64,000 nt of DNA from Meghimatium bilineatum (lineage: Eukaryota > Mollusca > Gastropoda > Stylommatophora > Philomycidae), in assembly GCA_034231615.1 (NCBI GenBank), contig CM067302.1:9953231-10017230 (forward strand), read 5' to 3'. The notes below the pieces were generated by a model. That model was not told where the DNA came from, searched no databases, and saw only the letters and a list, made by a program, of their open reading frames with translations. Position 1 is the first letter of the stretch; each line of letters begins with the position of its first letter. Made by a program: the position numbers and the translations under genes. Shown here one piece after another: positions 1-12,900 of the stretch.

Positions 1-135
1 ATAGATGGATGTGTCATCTAGATTGATGTGTCATATAGATTGATGTGTCATATAGATGTACGTGTCATATAGATGTACGTGTCATATAGATGTACATGTC
101 ATGTAGATGTATGTGTCATGTAGATGTCATGTTCT
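1..135. repeat. Minisatellite, about 20-bp units
   Basis: Degenerate units around gatgtacgtgtcatata; the array runs in from before the window. Confidence 0.8.
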
Positions 136-175
136 ACTTGTACACCCAGTTCTGCATCCTTTAAGCTGCATTCAT

Positions 176-253
176 GTTTATTATGTATCATTATTATGTA
201 TCATTATTGTGTATCATTATTGTGTATCATTATTGTGTATCATTATTGCTACA
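176..253. repeat. 13-bp array abutting the exon 1 acceptor
   Basis: About six units of tattgtgtatcat; the last unit merges into the acceptor tgctacag. Confidence 0.85.
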
Positions 254-254
254 G

Positions 255-424
255 AAAGTGTGCACAGAGTTTCACCTTGACCTTGACACCAACTTCCTGT
301 GTGAGGAAGACTTTCAGACAGATAATGGTGGTTTCTATGCAACACTGGAAAGATGGTGGAAACATTCACTGCTGAAACAAGCTAACGGCATGGACATTCA
401 GACCATGAAAGAAATTGCGTACAG
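255..424 (+). CDS. Helicase-like gene, visible exon 1
   Basis: The acceptor is tgctacag/AAAG and the donor AG/gtatgt; the exon ends in phase 2. It encodes about 56 residues beginning KVCTEFHLDLD and ending KEIAYR. It is acidic and Trp-containing (ERWWKHSLL). The acceptor abuts a 13-bp repeat and the donor is followed by a repeat made of donor-like units. Confidence 0.75.
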
Positions 425-2771
425 GTATGTTCCTACTATTCATCATTACAGGTATGTTCTCATTCATCCTTACAGGTACATTCTCATTATTCATCCGTAC
501 AGGTACATTCTCATTATTCATCCTTACAGGTACATTCCCATTATTCATCCTTACAAGTACATTCCCATTATTCATCCTTACAAGTATCATGTAAACCATG
601 GGAGTAATTGTTGTTTCCATCCACAAATAATGAGTGAACATCAAACTATGAGATTAAAAGAAATCAAGAACAGAAGAAACACTGATTCATAAATGCATGA
701 TGTCCTCTAGTCATAAATGCACAATCCATGTCATTCATGGATGCACAATCTCTGCCATTGATAGATACATGATACGCATGTGGTTGCATCTGTGGGTCTC
801 ACCAATGGCTCACTAGACAAACCACCCATGCAGCAGAAAACCTTAGTGAGTGACATGCCGTTATATTGAGGTTATCTTCTTAGAGAAGCTTCATGGCACG
901 TCATCTATACAATTATGCTTTTATTTTGTTGTTGAAATGTGTATCATGTTTACTTGAATATATGTATACACCCTCTGTGGTTGGGAGTGAGCCAGAGATG
1001 TACTGTGCAGCACTGGGGAGGAGGAAACTGACAGCACAGTTTTTTCCTATGGCTTAGACTCATCGTAGAGGCACAGTGACTCAGGACGTGACAATCCTTT
1101 TGACTTGAACATTTGATTGCATGCCTAGAGCAATAGAGAAGCTCGGCATAAACAGTAGTCAATTAGTGGTGGGGAATGAGCACAGTGAACCCTATCTTGG
1201 CTACAGTGGCTAGGAGCAGTGCATAGGTTGAAATCTACCTTCCTGGAGGTGTGATAGTTATTCTCTGGCTCTGTCCCGGGGTGGGCCGAAAATCCACAGA
1301 CTTCCCAGTAATATAATGCCATTTAATGGCATTAGGTCAAAGGACATGAGCCCATGGACCACTGGATCAGCAACCAACCAACCAACCAACCTTAGATACA
1401 TGATCTCCACAAGTCATAAATGCACAATCTCCACCAGTCATAGATGCACAATCTCTGCCATTTATAGATGGACAATCTCCACCGGTCATCGATGCACGAT
1501 CTCTGCCGTACATAGGCCTAGTCTTTGTGTTCTATAATTTTCCAATTATTTTGCAGTTTTTGTAAATACTCCATTTATTTCGTATTTCTTTCTTTCACCT
1601 TTTTCCTGCGTCATCTTGCCACAAAACATGGGGCAATATGTTTTTTTTTACATATGTTAGAGCATTATCATTCAAGAAATAAACACATGGTAGGCCCTAT
1701 AGCAGTTGCAGCTAGCACATTTGCTAAATTAACTAATATCTGGAAATCAAAAGATCTAGGGACAAACACCAAACTAAAGCTATTTAACTCATGTATTGTC
1801 TCAGTGTTAACGTATGGTAGTGAAAGCTGGAAATCAACTCAAGCAATAGACAACAAACTAAACAGATTTGAAAACAAATGTCTTCACAAACTGATGAACA
1901 TAAAATGGAGCGACTTCGTCACAAATAGTGATCTAAGAGACAAAACACACCAAGAGTATGTTTCAAACATCATAAGAAAATGATTTTCCTGGAAATACCT
2001 TGGTCACGTTTTACGACTAGATGTAAACAGAATAAACCAACAAGCCCTTGTGTGGTCATCTGAAGGAAAAAGAAAAAGAGGAAGACCTAAAACAACCCTT
2101 AAAAACACCATTCTTAAAGAAGGGGAATTAATAGGCTGTAAGACCATCCAGGAACTAAAGCTGCAGGCAGCGGACTGCATCATATGGAGAACCAAAACCT
2201 CTGCCCTATGTGTCACCTGTGGTACGAAAGGAACAAACTAACTAACTAACTACAGTATCACACGTGTCTGACCACGAATTTGAATCACGTGCGCTGAAAA
2301 TATCACCTGAATTATACTATATCCTCTGAATGAGCACTGGTATCAAAATACAAATGAATATTTTCTAAATCACTCCTGCATCAGATAAATTAATGCTGGA
2401 ATTATCACGAAAACTTTCTTCCTCATGTTCAGAAATTTTTGATTCATTGAGGTTACCCTTCACCATATTTGTAGGTCATGGCAAGATGGCTACTCAAATA
2501 AAGGCCAACTGTGTCATAGCAGTAGAAATTATGCCTACAAGTGTGTTTAATTACACAATATCAATTGTTACATGACCTTTAGACAGCTTGAACTAGCCAG
2601 AGTATTTGAGCACTTTGAGGTACTTTCAGGGATAAATTATATGAATACATGGCCAATCATTTCATAAGGAAATGCCCACAAATGGGGGTAACTTTTCATC
2701 GTATCCTTATGGATACAGCACAGCCTCAACTGTCAACAAGATGAAGAAGAATTAGAAAATACTTGATGGTT

Positions 2772-2803
<32 letters not shown>

Positions 2804-5800
2804 GTATCGTCCATGTGTTGCCGGGCCCGAAAGGGGAGCAAAGAATAGCAGCAACACTGTTTACCTTCCACGCATGTCGTAAAAGGTGACTAAGGGGGTT
2901 ATGGGATGGAGTTGGCTGTCCCATTCCATATAGGATCAGTGACCCAAAGCCATGCTGAAGTCGGATGTGTCAGGCCGAAAGGCGCAGGTATCGCAGCAAT
3001 GCTGTAAACCATGACACAACATATTCCGTTCTTTGGACTACATCCTGCTAATCTACAGGAGTTTGAGAACGAACGCAGAAGAAGAAGAAATAAGATAATA
3101 CTGTATGAATCTTCTCTGGCTTTTTTGTGAATATTTATATAGTAGTTTAACACAGTGGATATTTATATAGTAGTTTAACACAGTGGATATTTATATAGTA
3201 GTTTAACACAGTGGATATTTAGTAGTTTAACACAGTGGATATTTATATAGTAGTTTAACACAGTGGATATTTATATAGTAGTTTAACACCGTGGATATTT
3301 AATAGTAGTTTAACACCGTGGATATTTATATAGTAGTTTAACACAGTGGATATTTATATAGTAGTTTAACACAGTGGATATTTATATAGTAGTTTAACAC
3401 CGTGGATATTTATATAGTAGTTTAACACTGTGGAATAGCAAAGAGTCAATGATCCTGATATCAAGACACTGGAGATAAAGTGTTATGGAGTCCAGTGATT
3501 GCTTACATGAACACAGCACGTGATAATGATGATTCTGACAATTCTCATTATAATTTTATCAGAATTGTGAGTCAGATAATAATAAATTATATTTTGTGAT
3601 GAATGATCTGTTATTTGTTACAGGACTGTAGGACTACTGTCAACTGTCAGTGTTTGGTCTTACACTCAACCAAGAATTGAGGTCAGGAATTTGAATGAGG
3701 CTGCATGGGAAACTGGAAATAGGTCATTAGGTCATTGATATCTTTGTCAATTTTTATGTGTGCTTCTACACATTGTTGCTTCACAACTGTTATTTAATCC
3801 ATTTTATATATTTGTATTATAATTATTTACCATATGGTACACCGTTATAGTGTAGTCTCCCGTATAGGTGTAGTCTCCCGTATACAACATAATATAAACT
3901 GCATTATGTTCCTATATTTTTATTTCTCACAATGCTCATACTATAACACATGATTAGACTTTTGCTATAACATCTGACTACACTCACACTATAACATCTG
4001 ATTACATTCACACTATAACATCTGATTACATTCACACTATAACATCTGATTGTGTTACACACTATAACATCTGATTGTGTTACACACTATAACATCTGAT
4101 TGTGTTACACACTATAACATCTGATTGTGTTACACACTATAACATCTGATTGTGTTACACACTATAACATCTGACTACACTCACACTATAACATCTGATT
4201 GTGTTACACACTATAACATCTGATTATGTTACACACTATAACATCTGACTATACTCACACTATAACATCTGATTGTGTTACACACTATAACATCTGATTG
4301 TGTTACACACTATAACATCTGATTGTGTTACACACAGATATACACAAGTTGTGCTGTCCCCACAGCAAGTGGAGTTAAGGAATCTCGAGAACCAGTACAT
4401 GTACCTTTGGGGTCCTGCAGGCTCTGGAAAGACCCTGCTTCTGTCTCTTAAAGGTTGGCACCTCTGATTACTTAGTTAGTTAGTTAGTCATTGGATCATC
4501 GTCACTGCACTCCGAACAAGTCCATAGTTGCTCAGATCTCTCCTTGAGTGTAGCCGCCATTACACGTTGACTGACGGTCCCTGTATGCAGTTGATTGACC
4601 ATCATTCTTTCTTGCCCACGAAACCGCTCCTTTCTAGCGACATCACATTTCAAACCAAATTCCTTTATTCTAGTCATGGAACAAGAGTCATTGTCACTTA
4701 TACAGTCATTTCTTCGTGCATTTTCCCATAGCATCTCTGATTAATAGTTGGTAATTTTTAATACAATGTCAGTGGAATCACTCTATAGCGCATCCTTTTA
4801 TAACACATTTAGGAAACCCTCTATAGCACATCCTTTTATAACAAATTTAGGAACCCCTCTATAGCGCATCCTTTTATAACAAATTTAGGAACCACTCTAT
4901 AGCGCATCCTTTTATAACAAATTTAGGAATCACTCTATAGCGCATCCTTTTATAACAAATTTATGAATCCCTCTATAGTGCATCCTTTTATAACAAATTT
5001 ATGAATCCCTCTATAGCGCATCCTTTTATAACAAATTTAGGAATCCCTCTATAGTGCATCCTTTTATAACAAATTTAGGAATCCCTCTATAGTGCATCCT
5101 TTTATAACAAATTTAGGAACCACTCTATAGCGCATCCTTTTATAACAAATTTAGGAACCACTCTATAGCGCATCCTTTTATAACAAATTTAGGAATCACT
5201 CTATAGCGCATCCTTTTATAACAAATTTATGAATCCCTCTATAGCGCATCCTTTTATAACAAATTTAGGAACCACTCTATAGCGCATCCTTTTATAACAA
5301 ATTTAGGAACCCCTCTATAGCGCATCCTTTTATAACAAATTTAGGAATCACTCTATAGCGCATCCTTTTATAACAAATTTAGGAACCCCTCTATAGCGCA
5401 TCCTTTTATAACAAATTTAGGAATCACTCTATAGCGCATCCTTTTATAACAAATTTAGGAACCCCTCTATAGCGCATCCTTTTATAACAAATTTATGAAT
5501 CCCTCTATAGCGCATCCTTTTATAACAAATTTAGGAACCCCTCTATAGCGCATCCTTTTATAACAAATTTATGAACCCCTCTATAGCGCATCCTTTTATA
5601 ACAAATTTCCTGGAACTGTACAATATCAACAGTCTACCAAATATTTCATTACCCTACCACCCAACCCCCCTCCCTCCTTCTAAACTCTATACGTCTGTCT
5701 TAAGGAAGACAAAAGCTGTGTTCTTATGTTTATTGCTTGTTTCAAGGCAAGTTCAACATTGATACAGCAGCCATTGCACTAACATCAATATGGCAGCCAT

Positions 5801-6964
5801 TGCACTAACATCAATATGGCAGCCATTGCATTAACATCGATACAGCAGCCATTGCACTAACATCGATACAGCACCCATTGCACTAATAGAAAGAATGAAC
5901 TGGCAGAGTGACGTCACAAAAATATTATGTTCCTGTATGACATTACAAACTACTAAAACATAAGACGGATGTAAATTTCTTAAAAACTGTGAACGAAGTA
6001 CAAGGTAGGCCCTTGATATTGTACAGTTCCAATTTTCCTAAATAATAACACTTTTAAAAGTCCCAATTCTATTTATTTTCTTGTTGTTTGTACTACATAT
6101 CTCAAATTTATGCTATAACATATATATTATGTTGGTCCGTACAAAATGACTATAATGGATTTGACTGTATTATTATCTGGAAAGACAGAACGGTGCCTGC
6201 TACTATAAGCTGTAATACCCAGGTGCCTGCTACTATAAGCTGTAATACCCAGGTGCCTGCTACTATAAGCTGTAATACCCAGGTACCTGCTACTATAAGC
6301 TGTAATACCCAGGTGCCTGCTACTATAAGCTGTAATACCCAGGTGCCTGCTACTATAAGCTGTAATATCCAGGTGCCTGCTACTATAAGCTGTAATACCC
6401 AGGTGCCTGCTACTATAAGCTACAATACCCAGGTGCCTGCTGCTATAAGCTGTAATACCCAGGTGCCTGCTGCTATAAGCTGTAATACCCAGGTGCCTGC
6501 TACTATAAGCTGTAATATCCAGGTGCCTGCTACTATAAGCTGTAATACCCAGGTGCCTGCTACTATAAGCTGTAATACCCAGGTGCCTGATACTATAAGA
6601 TGTAATACCCAGGTGCCTGCTACTATAATCTGTAATACCCAGGTGCCTGCTACTATAAGCTGTAATACCTAGATGCCTGCTACTATAAGCTATAATACCC
6701 AGGTTCCTGGTACTATAAGCTATAATACCCAGTTTTTATGTGAGCTATTCCTATGGCAAATTATTCTTAATAATGTCTAAAATTAATAAAGTCAGAAATA
6801 TTCATTTCCGTCTCTGGAAAGTCTTCACTAGAGCTTTTCATAATTGGGAGACTCTAACCCTTGGTGACATACAATGCTTTAAGAAGAAGCTCCTTATGCC
6901 AAAGAAGTGTGTGTATGTAAGACGTCCGTGTATGTGTATAAGAAGATTTGTGTATGTAAGAGTC

Positions 6965-6996
<32 letters not shown>

Positions 6997-9900
6997 TGTA
7001 TATATGTAAGAGTCTGTGTGTGTCTGTGTATATGTAAGAGTCTGTGTCTGTGTGTGTGCATGTGTTGTGAAAAAAAAAAACAGTCTATCTTCCACCATTT
7101 TGTATGCAGACGTACAATCACATAGTCAAGCAAATATTCTGAAACTATCTGGAGATATATATGTTGGCCTATTTCTGGTCACATAGCCTGTATGACTGTA
7201 CGATGTTCAATATGGCCAATCCAGTTCTATTCTTCTTCCTATAGTTCATGCTAGTAAATTTTAAGTAGGAAGCCAGAGGAAATTTTTTAAAATCTTGAGA
7301 CTAATGGGAATTGAACCAGTCCGTTCAACGGCACCAAATCGCCTAGCAACTATTGCACACGCGTTCTTCCGTACATGACTAACCTCATCTCCACAAAAAG
7401 ATGCGATTTTGTCAAGATATTCAAAGAGTGCACTCAAAGTCACCTGAACAGACAAATCGAGACAAGGACTATTACAACAATAACAAACATCCCGTACAGG
7501 TATTGAAATATCCTCAGTAACAACAGATAACATATAATATCCGTATTAGTTCATGCTGTAGGGCACAGCTGGGGTCAGTTACTGAGAACAATTGTCTATC
7601 CCTATGTGGTGCTGTTGTAGCTTTCACACTTGCCGTCGAGCATAGGGGTTTAGGAAGGAGAAGAAGTCTGCGTTTCCGAGTCAGGTGGGTTGCTCTGGTT
7701 GAGGTGTCGTCATGTTTCTTCTTCTTCTTCGTTCATTCTCAAACTCCTGCAGATTAGCAGGATGTAGTCTGGAGAACAGAATGCGTTGTGTCATGGTTTA
7801 CAGCATTGCTGCGATATCTGCGCCTTTCGGCCTGACACATCCGACTTCAGCATGGCTTTGGGTCACTGACCCTATATGGGATGGGACAGCCAACTCCATC
7901 CCATAACCTCCTTAGTCGTCTTTTACAACATGCGTGGAAGGTAAACAGTGATGCTATTTTTTTGCTCCCCTTTCGGGCCCTGGCAACGGGCGATGTTTAT
8001 GCAGGATGGTCTTGTTGTTGTCTATCCATCCTTTCCTAGGTCTGCCCTTGTCTCTGTATCCTGATTCCGTCTTGTTATAAGCTCTTATGGGAAGTTGATC
8101 GTTCATCCTCATAAGATGCCTAAACCATTTTATCTGTTGTTTCTCTATAAATTCAATGCATGATGTGATAACTATTATCTTTCGGATGTTCTCACTGCAC
8201 ATTTTGTCGAATCTAGTGACTCCAATAGCCTTTCTTAGACATTTCATTTCGCAAGTTTCGATCTATCTCTTAAGTGTAGATGTCAGTTGCGAAGTCTGGC
8301 ATTGTTAGGATAGTGTTGGTATACAAATGCTCTTAATTATTTGTTTCTTTACTTTCATGTTGATTTTTGGTGCAGTAGCAAAGGTGACAGCTGGTATGTC
8401 ACAGCATTTGCCTTTTGACATCTTGTTTCTATCACTTTGTCGAGTAGTCCGTCTTCTATGAAGATATTTCCCAGGTACTTGAACTCTTTTGACTTGTTTT
8501 TTTGTGTGTTCTCTATGTGGATGTTTAAGTGTTCTGTTGATCTCATTATTTCCATTGTTTCTATCTGTTGTGTGTTAATCCACATGTGGTATTTATTACA
8601 TTGTCTTGATATGAATGAGAACAATGTAGCACAGCTGGGATCAGTTACTGAGAACAATGTAGCACAACTGGGATCAGTTACTGAGAACAATGTAGCACAG
8701 CTGGGATCAGTTACTGAGAACAATGTAGCACAGCTGGGATCAGTTACTGAGAACAATGTAGCACAGCTGGGATCAATTCCTGAGAACAATGTAGCACAGC
8801 TGAGATCAATTATTTTAAACAATGTAGCACAGCTGGGATCAGTTACTGAGAACAATGTAGCACAGCTGAGATCAATTATTTTAAACAATGTAGCACAGCT
8901 GGAATCAATTATTGTAAACATTGTAGCACAACTGGAATCAATTATTGTAAACATTGTAGCACAGCTGGAATCAATTATTGTAAACAATGTAACACAGCTG
9001 GGATCAATTATTGTAAACAATGTAACACAGCTGGGATCAATTATTGTAAACAATGTAGCACAGCTGGGATCAGCTACTAAGAACAATGTAGCACAGCTGG
9101 GATCAGCTACTAAGAACAATGTAGCACAGCTGGGATCAGTTACTGAGAACAATGTAGCACAGCTGAGATCAATTATTGTAAACAATGTAGCACAGCTGGG
9201 ATCAATTATTGTAAACAATGTAGCACAGCTGGGATCAGCTACTAAGAACAATGTAGCACAGCTGGGATCAATTATTGTAAACAATGTAGCACAGCTGGGA
9301 TCAATTATTGTAAACAATGTAGCACAGCTGGGATCAATTATTGTAAACAATGTAGCACAGCTGGGATCAATTATTGTAAACAATGTAGCACAGCTGGGAT
9401 CAATTATTGTAAACAATGTAGCACAGCTGGGATCAGCTACTAAGAACAATGTAACAACTAAAAGGTTAAATGTTTTATTTTTTTATTGCTCTCTGTTTCA
9501 AAATTGGTCATTTCACTGTTGCATATCATTAGGTCGCCAGTGGCTAAGACGAGGTTGGAATGTTGCTATCCTGAATACCAGACTGGGATCCCGGGGTCGA
9601 ACTGTTGGACAGGTTATTGAAACCACAATAAATAAAACAGAAGGTATGTTTGTTTGTATGTTTGTTTGTTTGTACATTTATTTGATTCAGTCCTTGGAAA
9701 AGATACAATTTAAAATTATTTGGGAAAAACTGTCAATGACTGAAATAAAATGGCTGTATGTGGCATACATATTGTGTCTCAATGTATATGACTACATAAA
9801 GCTAAAAAATAACTGCTCCACCATGTCCATCTATTTCAATGTTTTGGACCACATCAAGCTAGACATGAACTACACACACATTGTCCATCTACTCAACGTA

Positions 9901-12900
9901 TAGTACCACATCAAGCTAGACATGAACTACACACACATTGTCCATCTACTCAACGTATAGTACCACATCAAGCTAGACATGAACTACACACACATTGTCC
10001 ATCTACTCAACGTATAGTACCACATCAAGCTAGACATGAACTACACACACATTGTCCATCTACTCAACGTATAGTACCACATCAAGCTAGACATGAACTA
10101 CACACACATTGTCCATCTACTAAAAACACTTGACTTGGAAGTCTGTCATAACAAGAAAAACACACACACATTTTAAACACTGACATAGGTTGACCAAGTT
10201 GGAACACTTAAATTAGTTAGTTAGTCGTCGGATCATCATCACTGTAAACTGGACACGTCCATAGTTGCTCCGATCTCTCCTTGAGTGTATCCGCCATCAC
10301 ACTTCTGCTGACAGTACCGGTCCTATTCTGGTTGACCATCATTCTTCTGTGCCCTCCAAAATTTTCACCTCTAGCAACACCGTATTTCAAACCCTGATCT
10401 TTAATCCTAGCCATTGAAAAGGAATCATCATCCACATTAGTCTCACTCTCTCGTGTTATATCTCTTAAGGAGTTCAAATATCAGCGCGATCCATTGCCCC
10501 ATCGCCCTGTGCCACAATCATGCATGATGCCATTTGATCCGCTCTTTCATTGTCTCAAACAATCACATGTCCTGGCTTGAAAATAAATGTAACCGCTTTC
10601 AGCCTCACCTTTCTCACGGCCTCAATCCACTTCATGAATGAGACCCACTTGTACCTTCCTAATCATACTCATAGAGTCACTCAAGATGCAGACCTGCATT
10701 ACCTTCTGTGTGCATACCCACTCAAATGTCCTGGTCACCGCCATAGTCTCCATGGTCATACTACTTGTAGTGACCACAAAGGCACCACTCTCCTCCTTGA
10801 TCGTTTTACCTGCGCACTGAGCTGTGAATGTCCAAGCACTGCGAACAAGTCTAATCACAGATCCATCAGTGTATATAATCACATCCCGATCTTTGGTATT
10901 CTCACTGACCAAAGCCTGCAGCTCGTGCTCCACATCTGTGGGACACCATTCTCTGCATTCCCTGCTAAGTGATATTACTACTCTCAAACAAGTTTCAAAA
11001 TCTGTGGGTAGACCTATCCATTCTGCATCTGCTGCCACATCCTGCAATCTGCACACGCTTTGTATGACATCCTCAACATGTCCCATCCACGACCTTCCTC
11101 TCTTGAGTCTGCTGCCTTTCACTTTCTGTATTTCGAAATGCAATGGATGTTCCTTATCTGCATGTATTTGAAGGTACATCCGTGTGCTGCAATACTGTAA
11201 TCTGTGCTAAGCTGTTGAACAGTCAAGTAGATATCGCATAGCTCTTGTCGATGTGTCTCTTGTGCACCCAAGTATGATATGCATTCTGGATTCTGTCCAG
11301 TCTTTCAATCTGAGTTTGGCTAAGAGTCAGAAGTGCCAGTGCATTTCTTTAGCTTTCCACCTTTCACGTGAAGGTCTGTTTAGGAAATCTTCTTTCTTCC
11401 ATTTTAAAGTACACCGCTGATATAACTCTAACATCTTTATATAACTTAACATAAATTCTTGGTTTCTTTCTTTCCTTAGTGAGTCACATGTTTTAAAATC
11501 TGCCCATTTTGTGTTCAAGTTAGTTAGTTAGCCATTGGATCATCGTCACTGTACTCCGGACAAGTCCAGGTGCTCAGATCTCACCTTGAGCGTAGCCGCC
11601 ATTACATGTTGACTGATAGTCCCAGTATGTCATTGATTGACCATCATTCTTTCTTGCCCATGAAACCGCTCCTTTCTAGCGACACCACATTTCATACCAA
11701 ATTCCTTTATTCTAGTCATGGAACAAGAGTCATCGTCACTTATACAGTCATTTGCTTGTGCGTTTTTCCGCAGGGCGTTCAAAATATCAGCTTGTTCCAT
11801 CGCTCCACCAACATCCGTAGAAGCAGCGTGTGCGGCCAACCTATCTGCTCTCTCATTACCCTGGACTCCCGCGTGTTGCTGCACAAAAATGAAAGTCACC
11901 TTATGCATACAGGAATTCTTCACTGCATCCAACCACTGTTCTCGAATGTATCCTGCCTGAACTTTCACAATCATGTTCATCGAGTCACTGAGTAAGCAAT
12001 CATGCTCACAGATAGTCTGTGAGCAGACCCATTGCAAAACATCAAAATCTCCATTGTTATGCTGCTTGTCGTCTGAGCAAATGCACCACTTTCTTCTCTG
12101 ATGGTTTCCTCCAACCTTTGAGCCGTAAAGGCCCAGGCACTCCTGATGTGTCTCTCAACCGACCCATCTGTATATACAATCATATCATCTTCCCTGGAAT
12201 TTTCACAGATTAGAGCGAGTACCTTCGACTCCACCACTATTGGACACCATTACCTGCATTCTCTATTGAGAGTTATTATTACTTTGAACGATGTCTGACA
12301 ATCTAAGGGTGCCCCAGGTAGCACATCGTCCAATCTGCACACACTCTGTATAATATCCTCTGCGCACTCCATCCACGACTTTCCTCTCTTAAGTTGACTA
12401 CCTTTCACTTTGAGAATTTCAGGTGTAGAGGATGTTCTTTATCAGCTGTGATTTGTAGGTAGTCCAGCACCCTGCAGATTTGTATTCTTTGCTCTGCAGT
12501 TGGGCAATCCAGTAAATATCACCTAGCCCGAGCCGATGTATCTCTCGTACACCCCAAAATGATTCATTGCCTCATTCTGGATTCTATCCAATCTTTCTGG
12601 TTGAGTCTGACTCAGTGTTAGAATGGCCAGTGCGTACTCTACCACCGCCACCACCAATCCCTGATACAGCAGAAATAGCAGCCTCTGTTCACATTGAGCA
12701 GCAACCATAATTTTCATCGCCGCAAGATCTTTATAAGCCTTTACAATGATGTGGTAAACATGTTCTTTGAAACTCACCATAGTATGTGTTCAATATTCTT
12801 CTAAGAAACTTGTTTTCAAATGTGATTAATTTGGTATGACAATTGGTTGTGTAGATTTCCAGCTTTCGCATCCTTATGTCAATACGTATAATGTGCAATG

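Larger units (their letters stand above)
4770..6165. mobile_element. Pogo-like MITE with amplified terminus
   Basis: The left end is CAGTGGAATCACTCTATAG and the right end, read inverted, CAGTCAAATCCATTATAG. The interior acacttttaaaagtccc and tgttgtttgtac match other copies. The left terminus is expanded into a 38-bp array, and a second element is inserted at 5611-6031. Confidence 0.7.

Noticed and set aside
4366-4453. Exon 2 starting after cccacag at 4365
   Set aside because: Joined to exon 1 in phase 2 it reads a stop after four codons; AG at 4337 gives a continuous frame with a better helicase match.
6088-6672. 194-codon ORF with CNTQVPATIS repeats
   Set aside because: 30-bp minisatellite.
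7261-7533. 90-codon - strand ORF as a gene
   Set aside because: No domain, no splice or start context, and part of it looks like a decayed SINE B box.
8355-9903. Long ORFs of 488 (+) and 364 (-) codons
   Set aside because: Both run through a 33-bp tandem array whose period is divisible by three; repeated peptides such as NNVAQLGS are an artefact.
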